The translations under genes and the position numbers were made by a program. The notes beneath the pieces were generated by a model. That model had not been told where the DNA came from and searched no databases. It saw nothing but the letters and a program-made list of their open reading frames with translations. Of a stretch of DNA of 64,000 nucleotides, positions 26,365 to 34,542 are shown in pieces. The stretch spans positions 2,790,001-2,854,000 of the forward strand of contig OZ244571.1 of the NCBI GenBank assembly GCA_965217825.1, in the 5' to 3' direction. This DNA is from VXNE01 sp965217825. GTDB lineage: Bacteria; Pseudomonadota; Gammaproteobacteria; Pseudomonadales; Azotimanducaceae. Every line of letters begins with the position of its first letter. The first letter of the stretch is position 1.

Positions 26365-26560
26365 GAATCTGGCCGGTCTCCGGACTCATGAGGCGGCGAT
26401 CGACGCCCGTCGCCGTAGCCTTCCCATCTCACGACAGTGGCTTGAAACGGCGGCGTTGCGTTGCCCGGACTGCGCGACCGGGTGGCAAGACCTCGAATTA
26501 CCGTTGCGGGGGCAGTGCCGGATTCGTACCGGCTTCCCGTACACCAGATTCGGTACGTTC
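26365..26560 (-). promoter_or_regulatory. Cobalamin (B12) riboswitch
   Basis: On the minus strand the leader contains the conserved blocks in order: GGTGTACGGGAAGCCGGTA, then GAATCCGGCACTGCCCCCGC with AACGGTAA, a GGGAAGG segment, and the B12 box GAGTCCGGAGACCGGCC (26371-26389). This matches the adenosylcobalamin riboswitch core. The expression platform is probably translational: GGTTCAC (26355-26361) can pair with GTGAAACC just before the GTG start, hiding the ribosome-binding site. It controls the BtuB-like receptor. Confidence 0.92.
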
Positions 26561-26602
26561 AGTATATCGGGAAATCAGGAATTCAAGCCGTATCGACGGA
26601 CG

Positions 26603-28000
26603 CTATCGGATGACTTTCCAGCGGGTACCGGATGCAGTGTCTTCAAGTTCGATGCCCTTGGCGGCCAATTCGTCCCGGATGGCGTCGGCGCTGGTGAAGT
26701 CCCGCCTTCCACGCGCGGTGGCGCGTTTTTCGATCATCGCTTCGACCCAGTCCGGATTTGCGCCCGCCGCCTGTTGGAAATGAGCGTTTGCGGGCGTCCC
26801 CAGGATTCCGAGCAGCCATCCCCCGGCGAGGAGTTGGCCACGCAACCCCGCCTTGCTCGCGGGATCCCCGGTCTTGTGGATATCCCCGGCGATGGCGTGC
26901 ATTGCTGCCAGCGCCCGCGGCGTGTTGAGATCGTTTCGCAACGCGCCGAGCACGGACTCGGGAAAGGCGTCGGCGCTGGCGTCCCGGAAGTCGTTGGATG
27001 TGGACGCGCCGTCGCCCGGCGCGTCCAATAGCGCCTGGTAGAGGGTGTTCAGGCTTGCACGGGCCTGGCGGATCAGGTCCGCCGACCACTCGAGGCTGCC
27101 CCGGTAGTGTCCGGAGAGCAGGGCATAGCGCAACATCTCGCCGGGGTGATCGCGCAGCAAAGAGCGGATCGTGACGATGTTGCCAAGGCTCTTCGACATC
27201 TTTTCGCCGCGCAGGCGTAGCATGCCGTTGTGCATCCAGTAGCGCACGTAGACCTGCCCGTCCTCGACGCATCGGGCCTGCGCCAGTTCGTTTTCGTGAT
27301 GGGGAAACGTCAGGTCGCTGCCGCCGCCGTGGATGTCGATGCTGGGCCCCAGGTGTTTGCGAATCATCGCCGAGCACTCGATGTGCCAGCCGGGACGGCC
27401 GCGTCCCCATGGACTGTCCCACCCGGGCAAGTCTTCGCTGGACGGTTTCCAAAGCACGAAGTCCTTGGGATCGCGCTTGTATGGGGCTACTTCCACGCGC
27501 GCGCCTTCGAGAATGTTCTCGAGGGACTGTTTCGACAAGGCGCCGTAGTGCGGGTCCGACGGCACGTCGAACAGCACGTGTCTCTCGGCTTCGTAGGCGT
27601 GGCCGCGGTCGATGAGCGTCTTGATCATGTCGATGATCTCGGCGATGTGGTCCGTCGCGCGCGGCTCGACATCGGGTTCGAGTACGCCGAGGGCAGCGAT
27701 GTCGGAGTGGTACTCGCGCGCGAAACGGTCGGCCAGGGGTCGGATCGGTTCTCGGTTGGCTCGTGCGGCGGCGTTGATCTTGTCGTCGATGTCGGTGATG
27801 TTGCGGACGTGGGTGACGTCTTTGAAGTAAAGCCTCAGCACGCGCGCCAGTACATCGAACGCCACTGCGGGCAAGGCGTTGCCGATATGCTGCAGATCGT
27901 AGACAGTGGGACCGCAGACGTACATCGACACCGCGTCGGGTATGCGGGGTTCGAAGCGCCGCTTCGTACCGGTCAATGTATCGTGAATGTAGATGTCCAT
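26603..28000 (-). CDS. cysS: Cysteinyl-tRNA synthetase
   Basis: A 465-residue class I synthetase charging tRNA-Cys. It has the zinc cysteine C29 in YVCGPTVYD, the HIGH variant HIGN at residues 38-41, a second zinc-ligand segment around WHIECSAM and HHENELAQ, and KMSKSLGN near residue 268. Length equals the E. coli enzyme (461). It lies alone, 43 bp beyond the start of the riboswitch leader of btuB and transcribed in the same direction, upstream of it. Confidence 0.96.
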   Translation of the reverse strand: MDIYIHDTLTGTKRRFEPRIPDAVSMYVCGPTVYDLQHIGNALPAVAFDVLARVLRLYFKDVTHVRNITDIDDKINAAARANREPIRPLADRFAREYHSDIAALGVLEPDVEPRATDHIAEIIDMIKTLIDRGHAYEAERHVLFDVPSDPHYGALSKQSLENILEGARVEVAPYKRDPKDFVLWKPSSEDLPGWDSPWGRGRPGWHIECSAMIRKHLGPSIDIHGGGSDLTFPHHENELAQARCVEDGQVYVRYWMHNGMLRLRGEKMSKSLGNIVTIRSLLRDHPGEMLRYALLSGHYRGSLEWSADLIRQARASLNTLYQALLDAPGDGASTSNDFRDASADAFPESVLGALRNDLNTPRALAAMHAIAGDIHKTGDPASKAGLRGQLLAGGWLLGILGTPANAHFQQAAGANPDWVEAMIEKRATARGRRDFTSADAIRDELAAKGIELEDTASGTRWKVIR

Positions 28001-28135
28001 AGGGTAGTCCGCAGCGATGTCAAATGCGGGTGAAATACCCGCGCGGGGGTCTCAACCAGATAGTCGGGACGGACAAGCGCAATGTGCGGCGAAATGGAAC
28101 ATCCGCCCGATTATCCCGCATTCGGCGTCTGCGGG

Positions 28136-28999
28136 CTAATAGTCGAGCCGATATGCGTCCCCGTCGCGCACAATCCTCCCCGCGGTCGGTCCCGAGAAGT
28201 GGGTGCCGATGATCAGGACAGGCCGGTCGGCGTAACGCTCGACGAACGCCTTGCGCGTTGCGGCGCTCTCCGTTGGATCCACGCAGGCGGTACACGACCA
28301 TTCGGGATGCGCCACCTGGCAGGGGTGATGCATCAGGTCGCCGGTGATGATCGCTTCCTCGCCGCGCGACTTGATGTGCACGCTGACGTGTCCCGGCGTG
28401 TGACCCGGAGTGGGCAGGAAATCGACCTCCGCGTTGACGCGATGGTCGGTGGAAACGAGATCGGCGAGGCCCGCGTCGAAGATCGGCTGGACGGAATCAT
28501 CGATGATGTCGGCGTATCGGCCGGCCCGATCCCTGTCCCGCCAATGTTCCCATTCATCCTCGGCGTACAGGTAGCGCGCGTTCGCGAAGGTCGGCTGCCA
28601 GCGGTCCTCCACGAGGCGCGTGTTCCATCCCACATGGTCCACATGCATGTGGGTGCAGATCACGGTGTCGACGCCGTCCAACGCAAATCCCGCATCGGAG
28701 AAGTCGCGCAGGAAGTGCGACTGCATCATGTTCCAGCGCGGATAGTTGCGCGGCTTGTCGTTGCCGATGCAGGTATCGACCACGACGGTCAGGTCCGGAC
28801 ACTGGACGACCAGGCTGTGGAAGGAGAGAACCAGCTTGCGCTCAGGATTGATAAAAGGCGCGAGCCAGGGGAGGGTGTCAACGAGGTCGGGAGGCGCCTG
28901 CGGGAGTATGTTGTTTCCGATGGTGGGCGAGGTGAGTTCCACCACCCGCGTCACCGTGACGTCGCCGATGCGCCAACGCAGAAAATCTTGCATATGCAT
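28136..28999 (-). CDS. MBL-fold metallo-hydrolase
   Basis: A 287-residue metallo-beta-lactamase-fold hydrolase. The zinc motif H117-x-H119-x-D121-H122 (THMHVDHVGW) is intact. Later ligands are in LPTPGHTPGHVS and TGDLMHHPCQ. The pattern resembles the lactonase/AttM-like or uncharacterised esterase group of MBL enzymes. It acts in the cytoplasm, as no signal peptide is seen. Start ATG 28999. ATG 28993 is an alternative. It has no obvious partner genes. Confidence 0.85.
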   Translation of the reverse strand: MHMQDFLRWRIGDVTVTRVVELTSPTIGNNILPQAPPDLVDTLPWLAPFINPERKLVLSFHSLVVQCPDLTVVVDTCIGNDKPRNYPRWNMMQSHFLRDFSDAGFALDGVDTVICTHMHVDHVGWNTRLVEDRWQPTFANARYLYAEDEWEHWRDRDRAGRYADIIDDSVQPIFDAGLADLVSTDHRVNAEVDFLPTPGHTPGHVSVHIKSRGEEAIITGDLMHHPCQVAHPEWSCTACVDPTESAATRKAFVERYADRPVLIIGTHFSGPTAGRIVRDGDAYRLDY

Positions 29000-29017
29000 C
29001 CACCCCCTTTGGGGAAA

Positions 29018-29260
29018 CTATAGCAGGCAAGCAGGCACTGATCGAAGGAACTCGAGTGGCGAGAGAACCGTCACCGAGCCAAGCGTCAGATCGCCCTGAT
29101 CCACCAGTTGCACAATCTCTGATGCGATCATCTCTGCGGACTGGCGTATGCCGGTCGCGGTCCGCTGGCCACGCCACTCACAATCCGAGAATACGACACC
29201 GTAGCCGGTCGTGAATTGATCGCTGACGTCGTCCGGCAGCCTGGATCGGATTTCCTCCAT
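29018..29260 (-). pseudogene. Remnant of a NERD-type helicase/nuclease gene
   Basis: The 80-residue frame reads FTTGYGVVFSDCEWRG, like the GYGVVFPD element of NERD-domain proteins. It ends with IASEIVQLVDQGDLTLGSVTVLSP, like a late motif of the UvrD-type helicases to which NERD is often fused. The long helicase middle between these is missing. The open frame continues upstream without a start to a stop near 29325, with further NERD-like sequence (SQAETALWGLMEEIRS). I infer an internal-deletion remnant; assignment is from memory of the family and tentative. Confidence 0.4.
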
Positions 29261-29299
29261 CAGTCCCCACAGCGCGGTTTCGGCTTGGGAATGGATGCT

Positions 29300-29438
29300 A
29301 TCCGTCCGCAGTTTAAGTCAGGCGACTTCGGTAAAAACATTGTTTAAAGATTAGATAATGTACGAAAATGCACTGTAAAAAAGCATCAACTAAGTTTAAA
29401 ATACATGCATAACAGATCGTAGAAAGTTCCTGGTTCAG
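29300..29438. other. AT-rich intergenic segment upstream of an AAA/DUF4143 gene
   Basis: This stretch is strikingly AT-rich compared with the ~63 percent GC surroundings (for example TTGTTTAAAGATTAGATAAT and TTTAAAATACATGC). It probably contains the promoter of the following ATPase gene and marks the pair of helicase remnant and ATPase as a recently acquired insert. No exact promoter could be chosen. Confidence 0.5.
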
Positions 29439-30848
29439 ATGCAAGAAGTTCTGAAACGGCACGAAATCAAATACTTGCACGAGTGGGCTGGCCGTCGCAT
29501 CCATAAGCCGCTGGTGATCCGAGGTGCCCGACAGGTTGGGAAGTCGACCTTGGTGCGCGAGTTCGCCCGTTTGGCGGACATGTCGTTGGTGGAAGTCAAC
29601 TTCGAGCGCAATCCGGAGTTTCGCGAAGCCTTTGCCGAGAGAGACCCGGCTCGGATTCTCTCCACCTTGGCCCTGCTGACGGGGAAAACCATAACTCCCG
29701 CCAATGAGCTGCTCTTTCTGGATGAGATCCAGGCAGCTCCCGAGGCATTGGTCGCGCTACGCTACTTCCATGAGGAGATGCCGCGGCTACATGTCGTCGC
29801 GGCGGGTTCGTTGATGGAGTTTGCGCTTGCCGAGGCGCGGTTTTCCATGCCCGTGGGACGCGTTGAGTACCTGCATTTGGGTCCGATGGAATTCGAGGAC
29901 TTCCTGGAAGCCATGGGGCGTTCGCAACTCGTCGCTCATCTCCAGAGTTTCTCGCTGTCGGATATGGAGGCCGGCGCTTTCCCCGAGGCTGTACATCTGA
30001 GATGCCTCGATATGCTTCGGCAATACTGGGTGGTGGGCGGTCTCCCTGAAGCGGTTTCGAGTTACGTGGGGGCAGACGGAAACGGTGTCGGCGACTTCGA
30101 GCGAATCAGCCGCGTTCAGCAAAGCGTTATCGCCACTTATCGGGACGACTTCAACAAATATAGCCACGGCAGATTGAAAGACCGGATACAGATGGTGTTC
30201 GACAGGCTGCCCGTCATGGTCGGACGCAAGTTCAAGTACGTGCACGTCAGCCGCGACCATCGGGCTGTCGAACTCGCCGACGCGTTGAGGCATCTTTGCA
30301 TGGCAGGCGTGGCCACGAAGATTCGGCACACGGCCGCCAACGGGGTACCGCTGGCGGCCGAGGCCAACGAGCGCCATTTCAAGTGCCTGTACATGGATGT
30401 CGGCCTCATGTGCGCGGCGCTGCATCTCAACGTTCTCGATCTGGGCAAGGAGGATCTGACCCTGATCAACGACGGCGCGCTTGCCGAACAGTTCGTGGGC
30501 CAGCACTTGCTGCTCAGTGGCCCGCGCTATCAAACGCCTTCACTGTACTACTGGGTCCGGGAAGTCAGGAACGCGGCTGCGGAGATCGACTACCTGATGA
30601 CGGCGGGACAGCGAATAGTGCCTGTTGAGATCAAGGCGGGAACGACGGGTTCGCTCCGTTCGCTGCACCAGTTCCTGCAAGAGAAGCGGCGCGATTTCGC
30701 CCTTCGGTTCAACTCGGACGTGCCGAGCCTACTGCGGGATTCAAAAAAGCTGTCCACCGGAACTGTGGTTGACTACCACCTGTTGTCGCTGCCTCTCTAC
30801 ATGGCGGGACAAGCGCGGCGATTGGTCAGTGAATTCGAGACTCAGTGA
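29439..30848 (+). CDS. AAA ATPase with DUF4143 domain (second copy in window)
   Basis: A 469-residue AAA_14/DUF4143 protein. Walker A is GARQVGKST near residue 30, Walker B LLFLDEIQAAPEAL near residue 90, and VVAAGSLMEFAL follows. The C-terminal half has the DUF4143 pattern KFKYVHVSRDHRAVELADAL and a nuclease-like end (YWVREVRNAAAEIDYLM, then VPVEIKAG, an E-x-K element). It is only distantly similar to the copy at 18172. Function of the family is unknown. AT-rich upstream DNA and the neighbouring helicase remnant suggest transfer. Confidence 0.85.
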   Translation: MQEVLKRHEIKYLHEWAGRRIHKPLVIRGARQVGKSTLVREFARLADMSLVEVNFERNPEFREAFAERDPARILSTLALLTGKTITPANELLFLDEIQAAPEALVALRYFHEEMPRLHVVAAGSLMEFALAEARFSMPVGRVEYLHLGPMEFEDFLEAMGRSQLVAHLQSFSLSDMEAGAFPEAVHLRCLDMLRQYWVVGGLPEAVSSYVGADGNGVGDFERISRVQQSVIATYRDDFNKYSHGRLKDRIQMVFDRLPVMVGRKFKYVHVSRDHRAVELADALRHLCMAGVATKIRHTAANGVPLAAEANERHFKCLYMDVGLMCAALHLNVLDLGKEDLTLINDGALAEQFVGQHLLLSGPRYQTPSLYYWVREVRNAAAEIDYLMTAGQRIVPVEIKAGTTGSLRSLHQFLQEKRRDFALRFNSDVPSLLRDSKKLSTGTVVDYHLLSLPLYMAGQARRLVSEFETQ

Positions 30849-30944
30849 CTAGCCGGGTCACTTGTCGTCTGACCCGGTTGCCGGGCGCCGGGAGGGCGGT
30901 TCGTCCAAAGGTGCTCGGGTTCGCCCGGTTGCCGCCCGTCCATG

Positions 30945-32117
30945 TCAGCCGAGGCTCTCGTAGACCGAGCGTTCAAAAGCCAGGTAGAGGGAAAGGGATT
31001 TCTCGTCTGCGAACGGCAGTACTTGGGTGAGGTAGGCGCCGCCGATACCCTTCGTCGGATCGATCCAGAAGTAGGAGTTGGCGAGGCCGGCCCAGCCGAG
31101 ACTCCCCGCCGAGCGGCCGGTGGGGGCATCTTCGGTGTTGATCATGAAGCTGAAGCCCCAGGTCTTTGGCATGCCGGGGAAAAGCTCGGCGTCATTCGAG
31201 TACGGCGGGACAACGGTCTTGAGCGGTCCGACGCGACACGCACCCATCTGGTTGCGCGACATCGCCTCCACCGTTTCGGGCGCGAGAATCTGCTCGCCGT
31301 TGACCCGACCGCGGTTGAGCATCATCCGGATAAAGCACAGGTAGTCTCCGATGGTGCCGTATAGTCCGGCTCCGCCCAACTCGACCTCCGGGTCCTGGGG
31401 CAGTTCTAGGTCCATCTGGGGTATCAGCGAACCGTCTTCCGCGCGCTGGTGGATCTTCGCAAGCCTGGCCCGCATCGCTTCGGTGATACGGAATGCGGTA
31501 TCGATCATGCCGAGCGGCTGGAGCAGGTGATCGCGAAAATACTCTCCGAGCCGCTGTCCGCTCACCGCTTCGACCATCTTGCCCACCCATTCCATGTTGA
31601 TGCCGTATTCCCAGCGGTCCCCCGGATCGAAGAGGAGCGGTGTGCCGAGGGCCGCGTCCTGGCAACTGATGATCCCGGGAGTGCCGGTCACCGTCTGGTA
31701 GCGAATGATCGATGCGTTCCAGATCTCGTAGGAGAAGCCGGCTGTGTGTGTGAGGAGGTGGCGCAATGTGATGGCGCGGCTGGGCGCGCGCGTACGTGGC
31801 TTGCCGTCTTCGTCGAAGCCCTCGAGCACCCGGGCCGCGGCGAGGGCGGGAACCACTTGGGCTGCGGGCGTATCGAGGTCGAGCCGGCCCCGCTCGACGA
31901 GTTGCATGGCGGCAGCGCCGGTCAGCGCCTTGGTCATGGACGCCAGCCAGCCGACGGTGTCCGGGGTCATCTCTTCGCCGCCGCCCGACACGCGCTCACC
32001 GAACCCGCCGAGGTAAAGGTTTCCGTCGCGGTTGGTGGCGCCGGCGACGACGCCTGGCACCGCGCCGTCGGCGGTGGCGTTGCGTAGGAGCGCGTCGGCC
32101 GTCTGCTGGATGGACAT
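30945..32117 (-). CDS. Serine hydrolase of the beta-lactamase (class C/EstB) family
   Basis: A 390-residue penicillin-binding-protein-like serine hydrolase. The nucleophile motif S60-M-T-K63 is intact, LLTHTAGFSYE follows near residue 122, and the tyrosine motif is probably Y171-G-I-N174. The start ATG 32117 follows CGGAGGAAAGTC, an excellent ribosome-binding site; upstream frame is unrelated. No signal peptide is seen, so it is cytoplasmic and more likely an esterase than a beta-lactamase. A second family member is at 58150. Divergent from a membrane-protein gene. Confidence 0.88.
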   Translation of the reverse strand: MSIQQTADALLRNATADGAVPGVVAGATNRDGNLYLGGFGERVSGGGEEMTPDTVGWLASMTKALTGAAAMQLVERGRLDLDTPAAQVVPALAAARVLEGFDEDGKPRTRAPSRAITLRHLLTHTAGFSYEIWNASIIRYQTVTGTPGIISCQDAALGTPLLFDPGDRWEYGINMEWVGKMVEAVSGQRLGEYFRDHLLQPLGMIDTAFRITEAMRARLAKIHQRAEDGSLIPQMDLELPQDPEVELGGAGLYGTIGDYLCFIRMMLNRGRVNGEQILAPETVEAMSRNQMGACRVGPLKTVVPPYSNDAELFPGMPKTWGFSFMINTEDAPTGRSAGSLGWAGLANSYFWIDPTKGIGGAYLTQVLPFADEKSLSLYLAFERSVYESLG

Positions 32118-32244
32118 GACTTTCCTCCGGGGTTCAATGATCGGCAACCGGGATTCTGTCGATTGGCATCTTGCGCTGCAACGTTCGTGTGCGAGAAGCC
32201 GCGCCGCCCACTCGTCGCGTCCAGATGTGCTCAGGACTTTCGGC

Positions 32245-32955
32245 GTGGTGTACTCGCTGAGTTCCGCCGGGTATCGTCGCGTCGTGGATCTGCGTCGCGT
32301 AGCCGTCATCGTTTGGGTGCTGAGCTGGATTGGCATGTTCGTCGCGTATATCGCGTCAGCGCAGCAGGATCACATCCCAAGCTGCATTCCTCACCTTGCC
32401 GGCTGCACCAGTGTCAGCTCGGCCGGGCGACACGGCGCCGGCTTCTTCATATTCAAGGCGACAATGCTGCCGGCCGCGGTCTTCCTCATGGTGTACTGGG
32501 TGTTGTGCGGCCATTGGCTCCGCTGCTGCGGCGAGACCTCGGCCCGGTGGCGTGGGACCATCGTGTGGGTCGGACTGGTCGGTGCGGCCTTTCTCGTGCT
32601 CTACACCACCTTTCTCGGGTCGGAGGGAGACTTCTACCGGACGCTGCGCCGCTACGGCACGGTGATGTTTTTCGGCCTGACCTACCTGGGACAGTTGCTG
32701 CTCACGTACCGGGCGCAAGCCGCGATCGGCGACACGCCGCTCGTGCGGGCGAAGGTCTGGCTATGCCTGGCCGTACTCATTGAGGGATTGGTGCTGATCG
32801 CGCTCACCAATCTGATTGAGGATGACGACTGGCTCGAGAACCTGACCGAGTGGCACATCAGTTCGGCGATTTCCTTCTATCCCTTCCTGACCTGGTTGAT
32901 GTGGCAGAACACCGGGCTCACCATCGAGTTCTCCCTGAATCCCCGGTCAGGTTGA
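32245..32955 (+). CDS. Six-helix integral membrane protein
   Basis: A ~236-residue membrane protein with about six helices, the first being VAVIVWVLSWIGMFVAYIA. Between helices 1 and 2 a cysteine-containing loop (PSCIPHLAGCTSV) faces outside. The layout is like the FRAG1/DRAM family of membrane proteins, but I would not assign it firmly. Start codons GTG 32245 and GTG 32284 both precede the first helix; no ATG is in place. It diverges from the serine hydrolase gene. Confidence 0.6.
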   Translation: MVYSLSSAGYRRVVDLRRVAVIVWVLSWIGMFVAYIASAQQDHIPSCIPHLAGCTSVSSAGRHGAGFFIFKATMLPAAVFLMVYWVLCGHWLRCCGETSARWRGTIVWVGLVGAAFLVLYTTFLGSEGDFYRTLRRYGTVMFFGLTYLGQLLLTYRAQAAIGDTPLVRAKVWLCLAVLIEGLVLIALTNLIEDDDWLENLTEWHISSAISFYPFLTWLMWQNTGLTIEFSLNPRSG

Positions 32956-32980
32956 CGTTTGACCGCCCGGAATGTCCGGG

Positions 32981-33970
32981 TCACACCATCCGGGCGGGAA
33001 TCAATCCAAGATTATTGCCTTCGAGCATGCGCTCGGCTCGATAGCTGGAGCGCACGAGCGGTCCCGCCGCGACTTCGGTGAAGCCGCGCGCGAGGCCCTG
33101 CTCTCGGTAAGCGGCAAACTGATCGGGATGCACCCACCGTTCGACGAGGAGATGGTTCGCGGTGGGGCGTAGATACTGGCCCAGGGTCAGGACATCGACG
33201 TCGGCGTGCCGCAGGTCGTCCATCGCCTGTCGGATTTCATCGCCCGTTTCGCCGAGGCCCAACATCAGGCTGGATTTGGTCAGGACGGACGCCCGGCAAA
33301 CCTTGGCGTGGCGCAATACGTCGAGGGTCTGGGCGTAGCCGGCGCGGACATCGCGCACGGGGTGGGTTAGCCGTTCCACCGTCTCCAGGTTCTGGGCGAA
33401 GACGTCGATACCGCTTGTTACCACCGTTTCCACCGCCGCATGGTCGCCGCCGAAATCCGGCGTCAGGGCTTCCACGCCGATCCCGGGGTTCAGGCGCTTG
33501 ATGGCGCGAACACATGCGGCGTAGTGTCCGGCGCCGCCATCGACCAGGTCATCGCGGTCTACCGAAGTGAGGACGACGTACTTCAGGCCCATGAGCCGGA
33601 CGGACTCCGCGGCGTGCTGCGGTTCATCCGCGTCGAGACGACCGTTGGGGTTGCCGGTGTCGACAGCGCAGAAGCGGCAGGCCCGCGTGCACACCGATCC
33701 CATCAACATGATCGTCGCCGTGCCTCGATTCCAGCATTCGCCGATGTTCGGGCAATGGGACTCCTGGCATACAGTGCTCAGCCGATGCTCGGTGACCGTA
33801 CGGCGGACCTTGTGGAAACCCGGCCCACCGCCGAGGCGCACGCGAAGCCAGTGTGGCTTCGGCCCCGTCGCCAAGCGTGTCGCGGAACGCGCCGCCGGAT
33901 TGACCTTGATGCCGTCCTTGATCGCACGGATGCCGTCGGCATTGCGAAACTTGACGCCGCTTTTTATCAT
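32981..33970 (-). CDS. lipA: Lipoyl synthase
   Basis: A 329-residue radical-SAM enzyme that inserts two sulfurs into octanoyl groups of E2 and H proteins. Auxiliary [4Fe-4S] cysteines are C68, C73 and C79 (VCQESHCPNIGEC). The radical-SAM cluster is C94-x3-C98-x2-C101 (CTRACRFC). The C-terminal VRSSYRAE holds the conserved serine ligand. The start is ATG 33970, giving the normal length; the frame further upstream is not homologous. lipB is not adjacent. A NADAR gene and asnS lie upstream on the same strand. Confidence 0.96.
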   Translation of the reverse strand: MIKSGVKFRNADGIRAIKDGIKVNPAARSATRLATGPKPHWLRVRLGGGPGFHKVRRTVTEHRLSTVCQESHCPNIGECWNRGTATIMLMGSVCTRACRFCAVDTGNPNGRLDADEPQHAAESVRLMGLKYVVLTSVDRDDLVDGGAGHYAACVRAIKRLNPGIGVEALTPDFGGDHAAVETVVTSGIDVFAQNLETVERLTHPVRDVRAGYAQTLDVLRHAKVCRASVLTKSSLMLGLGETGDEIRQAMDDLRHADVDVLTLGQYLRPTANHLLVERWVHPDQFAAYREQGLARGFTEVAAGPLVRSSYRAERMLEGNNLGLIPARMV

Positions 33971-34056
33971 GTCCCGATTGTAGTTCCCACGCGCGATGAA
34001 GTCCGCTTTTCTGCGTTGTAGCGAGTCGTTTCTCCGCGCGCGCTGCGGCGCAAGCG

Positions 34057-34536
34057 CTACATTCCTTCCTCGCGCAGCTTGGCGCGGACCTGCATCAACA
34101 CCTTGCCGTAGGTGTTCAGCCCTCGGGTGTCGCGACCACAGCCCCAGTAGTAGTCGTACTGACTGGTCTCGATGATGGGGCGGTCTCCGGTGCCGAGGAG
34201 GGCGGCTGCGGCGAATTCCGAAGTGTGGCATTTGCGGTATACGCCCCGCGTCATGTACGTCTCCCGGACCTTGTTCCAGCCGTCCCTGATGCGCCGCTTG
34301 TTGCGTGCCGCCAACCGCCGTGCCTTGTTCGGGCTATCCGCCGCGCAGATCGCCTTGCGCAAGTCAGCATCGGTAAATTTCATCGCCTCGAAGTAGTGCG
34401 CGACGGACGGCCATGCTTCGCCGTCGAGTTCGAATCCGTGCCGGGAGTAGGCGGACAGGGGATCGGTCGCGTCTTCCATCGACACCAGCACGGCATCTTG
34501 GTCGATCGGTAAGAAGGGCACGGGCGATTGGCGCAA
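34057..34536 (-). CDS. NADAR family protein (YbiA-like)
   Basis: A 159-residue protein of the NADAR family, linked to NAD/ADP-ribose chemistry; characterised members cleave N-glycosidic bonds, including early riboflavin intermediates (YbiA) or ADP-ribosylated guanine. The diagnostic segments are WPSVAHYFEAMKF (E and F pocket) and SQYDYYWGCGRDTRGLNTYGKVLM. It lies 6 bp downstream of asnS and is certainly cotranscribed with it. The start ATG 34536 sits immediately after the synthetase stop. Some NADAR proteins act as antitoxins to DarT; no darT is present here. Confidence 0.85.
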   Translation of the reverse strand: MRQSPVPFLPIDQDAVLVSMEDATDPLSAYSRHGFELDGEAWPSVAHYFEAMKFTDADLRKAICAADSPNKARRLAARNKRRIRDGWNKVRETYMTRGVYRKCHTSEFAAAALLGTGDRPIIETSQYDYYWGCGRDTRGLNTYGKVLMQVRAKLREEGM

Positions 34537-34542
34537 CTCTGG

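Noticed and set aside
26318..26389. N-terminal extension of the TonB receptor from ATG 26389
   Set aside because: The bases form the B12 box and expression platform of a riboswitch; the signal peptide begins after GTG 26317.
26500..26545. tRNA-like T-arm (GTACGAATCCGGC) considered as a tRNA gene
   Set aside because: No acceptor or anticodon arm; the segment belongs to the cobalamin riboswitch core.
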